From Ceratotherium simum simum (taxonomy: Eukaryota; Chordata; Mammalia; Perissodactyla; Rhinocerotidae), in contig NW_004454207.1 in the NCBI RefSeq assembly GCF_000283155.1, positions 1,626,383-1,690,382 of the forward strand: a DNA stretch of 64,000 nucleotides, read 5' to 3'. The notes under the pieces were generated by a model. The model saw nothing but the letters and a program-made list of their open reading frames with translations, had not been told where the DNA came from and ran no database searches. Positions 60,776 through 64,000 of this stretch are shown here, piece after piece. The translations under genes were made by a program, and so were the position numbers. Position 1 is the first letter of the stretch, and each line of letters starts with the position of its first letter.

Positions 60776-61259
60776 TATTGAACACTCATGGCCACATGGG
60801 TTTAGTGTATTTGCATCTACGTACTCTTCAAATGAATATTTTGCTTTAGTTTGAATAGAGGGAAGTGGATAAGAAAACTGAGTCATTCCACAGCACAGGG
60901 TATTGGGAACGTGGAATTCAAAGAATCTGGACTAGAGCCTCAGGGGCACTTTCCAAGTTCCAGTGGATGTTTTACAGAGATGCTGTCTTTATTTGCCCCA
61001 ACTAGCAAAACTTCCTTAATAGGAAATGTAATAGTACATATTCAGTGAAGAATTTGTGTGCTCCTAATTTCCACCAGAACTGGTTCAGATATCCATTTAG
61101 TGCCTGAATAATGCCCCACTGCTGACCCTGTCTTTAAGTAAACAGGAAAGCGGTGCCTGTGACTGACCCTGTCCCCCTTTTCCATATTCTTGTCATGAGC
61201 AAAGCAGCAGCAATTTTAATACTTTAATGAAAAGGCCAACAGAGCTATAGATACATTGG
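60776..61259. other. Intergenic, nothing recognised
   Basis: Short gap between L1 and ERE/host repeat; the frame 60851-61048 has no homology. Confidence 0.35.
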
Positions 61260-61940
61260 CAGTGTATCAGTCAGAAATTGCATTCAGGGGCCGGCCCCGT
61301 GGCTTAGCGGTTAAGTGCACGCACTCCGCTACTGGCGGCCCAGGTTCGGACCCCGGGCGTGCACAGACGCACCGCTTCTCCCGCCATGCTGAGGCCGCGT
61401 CCCAGATACAGCAACTAGAAGGATGCGCAACTACGACATACAACTATCTACTGGAGCTTTGGGGAAAAAAAGGAGGAGGATTGGCAATAGATGTTAGCTC
61501 AGAGCTGTTCTTCCTCAGCAAAAAGAGGAGGATTAGCATGGATGTTAGCTCAGGGCTGATCTTCCTCACAAAAAGAAATAAAATAAAAAAGAAATTGCAT
61601 TCAGCTGCCAGTAATAAAAACCCATGAACGAGTGGCTTAAATTAAGGCTTTATTAAGTCCAGAGTGGGTAGTCCAAGGCTATTATGGTGGTTACGTGACA
61701 TAACCAGGGACCCATGCTCCTTTTGACTTTGTGCTTTGTCATCCTAATCCTCCTGTTCTCAAAATGGGTGTCAGAGCTCCAGCCATCATCTTTTCATTTT
61801 GGGCATAAAGAAAGGAGAGCAAGGAGAAAAGAAGGCATATGCTAACTGTGTGGACCCCTTAAAATTGCCTTCCTGGAAGTCCCCTTCAGTGACTTTTACT
61901 TACGTCACACTGACCAGGACTATCTCAAATACTCCTAGTT
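61260..61940 (-). repeat. Old interspersed repeat hosting an ERE
   Basis: AGTGTATCAGTCAGAAATTGCATTCAG before the ERE, then CTGCCAGTAATAAAAACCCA, GAGTGGGTAGTCCAAGGCTA and ACCAGGGACCCATGCTCCTT after. Familiar mammalian repeat, name not certain. Confidence 0.5.
61288..61589 (+). mobile_element. ERE SINE, long subtype
   Basis: GGGCCGGCCCCGTGGCTTAG head, CAACTAGAAGGATGCGCAAC body, two GATGTTAGCTCAG tail units and an AAATAAAATAAAAA end. Perfect 15-bp target duplication AGAAATTGCATTCAG (61273-61287 and 61590-61604). A read-through frame at 61256-61627 is incidental. Confidence 0.96.
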
Positions 61941-62688
61941 GTAGGGGAGACAGGAAATTTAATTTTTAGCTTGTCACATTGTCCCTTCAAATAATCTCAG
62001 GGTTCAAGTAATACAGAGAAAATAGATCTTTGGTAGACAGCTAGAAGCCTCTGCAACACTGGGATCTTATTATCAAGTTCTTCATCCAACTTCAGCAACC
62101 ACCCTCTTCCAGACTTCTTGATATATGAGAGAAAGAAACCCCTATTTGTTAAAGATACTGTTATTTAGGTGTTTATTATTTGCAGCTAAAACTATTCCTA
62201 ACTGAAACAAATATAAACACTGCTTATTGATGTTTAACTTATAGACTTGAATCATTGACCCAGAATTACAAATTCAAGTACATTCAGAACTAGATGGACA
62301 ATGTGAGTGAGTGTTGCTGGTTGGGCAGGAGGGCACGGCAAACTGGAGAGTGTGCCCCAGCTAAAGTGGGCTGCTGCTGCTGCTGCTGCTATTGAACGGA
62401 GAAGTTGGTCTTCATACAGGATCGCCAGCCCACTGTTACCAGATAAAAAAATTTCAAGAGAACCGAAAGCTGGATCTGTATGCATATGGCAAGGTCAGAA
62501 AATTTTTTTCACACCACATTATAGATATGAAGAAAAGAATCTCATTTCTTTATTTAGTCTGTAATTGTGGCCTCTCCCAATCTCCCTTCTGCTGGTTAGA
62601 GGAAAAACACAAGAAAACACCAACACCACCTGAAAGTCAATCTTGTTTAAGTGTTAGTCTACTCTGAAAATTTAGGAAATGTTGCTTT
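61941..62688. other. Intergenic with a short CTG run
   Basis: 62371-62390 is (CTG)n of about 6-7 units. No named repeat otherwise; the frames over it give poly-Ala-like runs and are not supported. Confidence 0.45.
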
Positions 62689-62689
62689 C

Positions 62690-63605
62690 TTCTTTTGTAA
62701 ATTATTAAGGTATAATTCAAATACTATAAAATTCACCCTTTGAAGGTTTACAATTCAGTAGTTTTTAGTATATTCACAAAGTTGTGCAACAATTGCCACT
62801 GTCTAATTCCAGAACATTTCATCGCCCCAGAAAGAAAACTCATACCCATTAGTAGTCAGTCCCCTCTGCCCAGCCCCTGACAACCATTAAACTACTCTCT
62901 GTCCGTATGTGTTTGCCTACGCCAGACATTTCACATAAATGGAATCATACACTATGTGGCTCTTTGTGACTGGCTTCTTTCACTAAGTATAATGTTTTCA
63001 GGGTTTATCCATGTGTAGCATGTATCAATACTTCATTCCTTTTTATATCGGAATAATATTCCATTATATGGATAGCCCACATTTTATTTATCCATCAGTT
63101 GATGGACATTTGAGTTATTTCTACATTTTGGCTATTATGAGTAATGCTGCTATGAACATTTGTGTACAAGTCTTTATGTGGACGTATGTTTTCACTTCTG
63201 TTAGATATATACCTGGGAGTGAAATTGCTGGGTCACATGGGAACTTTGTGTTTAACTTTTTGAGGAACTACCAAACTGTTTTCCAAAGTGGCTGCACCAA
63301 TTTACATTCCTATCAGCGGTGTGTGAGGGCTGCAGTTTTTCCACTTCCCTGCCAATTCTTGTTATTGTGTGTCTTTTTGATTATAGCCATCCTAACAGGT
63401 ACGAAGTGGTATCTCATTGGGTTTTGATTTTTATTTCCTCATTGACTAATAATGTGGAGCATCTTTTTTACGTGTTTATGGGCCATTTGTATATCTACTT
63501 TGGAGAAATGTCTATTTAAATCCTTTGCCTATTTTAAAAATTGGGTTGTCTTTTTATTGTTGAGTTGTACACTTTTTATATAGTTTGAAATATATGTTAT
63601 TGTCA
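62690..63605 (-). mobile_element. L1 3' half of ORF2 plus 3' UTR, reverse
   Basis: AAATTCACCCTTTGAAGGTT, GCCCCAGAAAGAAAACTCAT, AATATTCCATTATATGGATA, TGGGAGTGAAATTGCTGGGTC, TTTCCAAAGTGGCTGCACCA and AGTGGTATCTCATTGGGTTT are reverse L1 text in the expected order. The frame 63011-63427 is antisense to the remnant. Confidence 0.93.
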
Positions 63606-63974
63606 TATTTTGCAGGTCACAAATGGTTGAAAATTGGCAACTAATATGGTTCAAACTAATAAAAATACCCAGTCTCCTCTGCTTTTCTCCCTAGAAGAGC
63701 ATTGAGGTGTGTGGGATAGGGTGTAGCTCCTGTAACCTCCTGGTAGGAGGCTCTTTGGATTGTCTTCTTGGCTCCTGAAGCAATGTTACTTGTCTACTTG
63801 GGTGCTGCTAGCTTGGCTGACATTTGTGGCTCACGTCTTTGATGGGGGAACTGGTGATCTGGCCACTCGTGGCTTTGTGAGTGTCTTGTGTTGCTCTGGC
63901 TGCTTTGGCCTCAGCTCTGCCTCTTTAGTCACTTCAGACCCCTCTGAGGTCTGACCCTGACTTCTGTTTGACCC
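63606..63974. other. Intergenic, nothing recognised
   Basis: No repeat or gene that I can name. Confidence 0.35.
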
Positions 63975-64000
63975 TGTCTTAGTCCATTCGGGCTGCTATA
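63975..64000 (-). mobile_element. Start of a MaLR-type LTR, cut by window end
   Basis: TGTCTTAGTCCATTCGGGCTGCTATA is the reverse complement of the MLT1/MST-type LTR 3' end. Confidence 0.7.

Noticed and set aside
62371..62390. CTG repeat as a possible expansion locus
   Set aside because: Only about 6-7 units and not in a supported gene.

Overview
The window is vertebrate nuclear DNA from a perissodactyl (horse, ass, rhino or tapir group), probably the X chromosome. Three things point there. The only protein gene is a multi-exon MSL3 with canonical GT/AG introns. The non-genic DNA is full of mammalian repeats (MIR, L2, MER20, MaLR LTRs, L1). There are also six copies of a tRNA-derived SINE (core GGCCGGCCCCGTGGCTTAGC) that I recognise as the equine repetitive element (ERE), a perissodactyl family. 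MSL3 is X-linked in placental mammals, so X is likely, but that is knowledge of the gene and not something the sequence shows.

Layout. 1-900 is a CpG-rich segment interpreted as the 5' part of MSL3 intron 1; the first coding exon lies upstream of the window. It ends in a ZNF143-type motif and two CCAAT boxes, a possible internal promoter. 1105-13951 holds twelve coding exons of MSL3 (exons 2-13, 1467 coding bases, 488 codons plus stop), with every splice phase consistent. The 3' UTR runs from 13952 to about 14640 and ends in a tandemly duplicated cleavage region with two AATAAA signals 97 bp apart.

From about 14.6 kb to the end I find no convincing protein gene. This is a repeat-rich intergenic stretch: EREs with perfect target-site duplications, several old L1 3' ends, one younger L1 with a 5' inversion nested in a MaLR-like LTR that itself sits in an older LINE-like repeat, hAT-Charlie (MER20, MER5, MER3/58-like) and Tigger DNA-transposon fossils, LTRs, MIR/L2 fragments and microsatellites. 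Three non-repeat patches deserve attention: a CpG-rich patch with a strong CTCF-type motif near 22.0 kb, a motif-dense patch at 55.1-55.5 kb, and an exon-like segment at 55703-55824. In human the next X-linked gene downstream is FRMPD4, so the last two could be distal upstream parts of it, but this is unproven.

MSL3 is a chromatin reader subunit of the MSL histone H4K16 acetyltransferase complex. No other gene in the window works with it. Repeat family names are given from memory of consensus sequences; where only a class is clear I say so.
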